From Candidatus Omnitrophica bacterium CG22_combo_CG10-13_8_21_14_all_43_16 (GTDB taxonomy: Bacteria; Omnitrophota; Gorgyraeia; Gorgyraeales; Gorgyraeaceae), in assembly GCA_002771475.1 (NCBI GenBank), contig PCTH01000062.1, positions 1 to 36,079 of the forward strand: a DNA stretch of 36,079 nt. Direction: 5' to 3'. Positions within the stretch are counted from its first letter, which is position 1. Each line of letters begins with the position of its first letter. Of the stretch, positions 35,713-36,079 are shown piece by piece. The translations under genes and the position numbers were made by a program. The notes beneath the pieces are model-generated. The model had not been told where the DNA came from. It ran no database searches and saw nothing but the letters and a program-made list of their open reading frames with translations.

Positions 35713-36079
<367 letters not shown>

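Overview
This window is 36,079 nt of a bacterial genome of about 40% GC. It probably comes from the PVC/Omnitrophota (OP3) neighbourhood; I infer this from the 16S 5' end (including 'GAGACACTGCCC') and the giant fusion proteins, and it is not proven. It starts in the 3' end of proS. A consensus sigma70 promoter (666-694) then precedes three adjacent genes (751-18047) encoding signal-peptide-bearing fusion proteins of 3214, 1564 and 969 aa. These fuse central-carbon and amino-sugar enzymes end to end. Protein 1 carries a TraB/ChaN-like domain, a Glu/Leu dehydrogenase, an APH-like kinase fold, a membrane HEMGH protease-like segment, enolase and a eukaryote-type UDP-sugar pyrophosphorylase. Protein 2 carries phosphohexomutase and glucose-6-P isomerase. 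Protein 3 carries a NagB-like deaminase and a PPi-type phosphofructokinase. A related saccharopine-dehydrogenase-like gene lies at 32749-35424. Next comes a conventional block: rimP-nusA-infB-trpS-scpA-scpB-pheA-hisC-aroF-tyrA-plsC-ispH-rpsA-tyrS. The window ends in a 16S rRNA with tandem promoters and a terminator-like hairpin in its leader. The main candidate for an undescribed system is the family of secreted metabolic-enzyme polyproteins. Its members share a signal-peptide signature, an LR[VI]P[LM] module-start motif, LASN[EAS] boundary linkers and a duplicated C-terminal module. In the largest member, both the dehydrogenase and the enolase have their C-terminal catalytic domain before their N-terminal domain (apparent circular permutation), with key catalytic residues retained.
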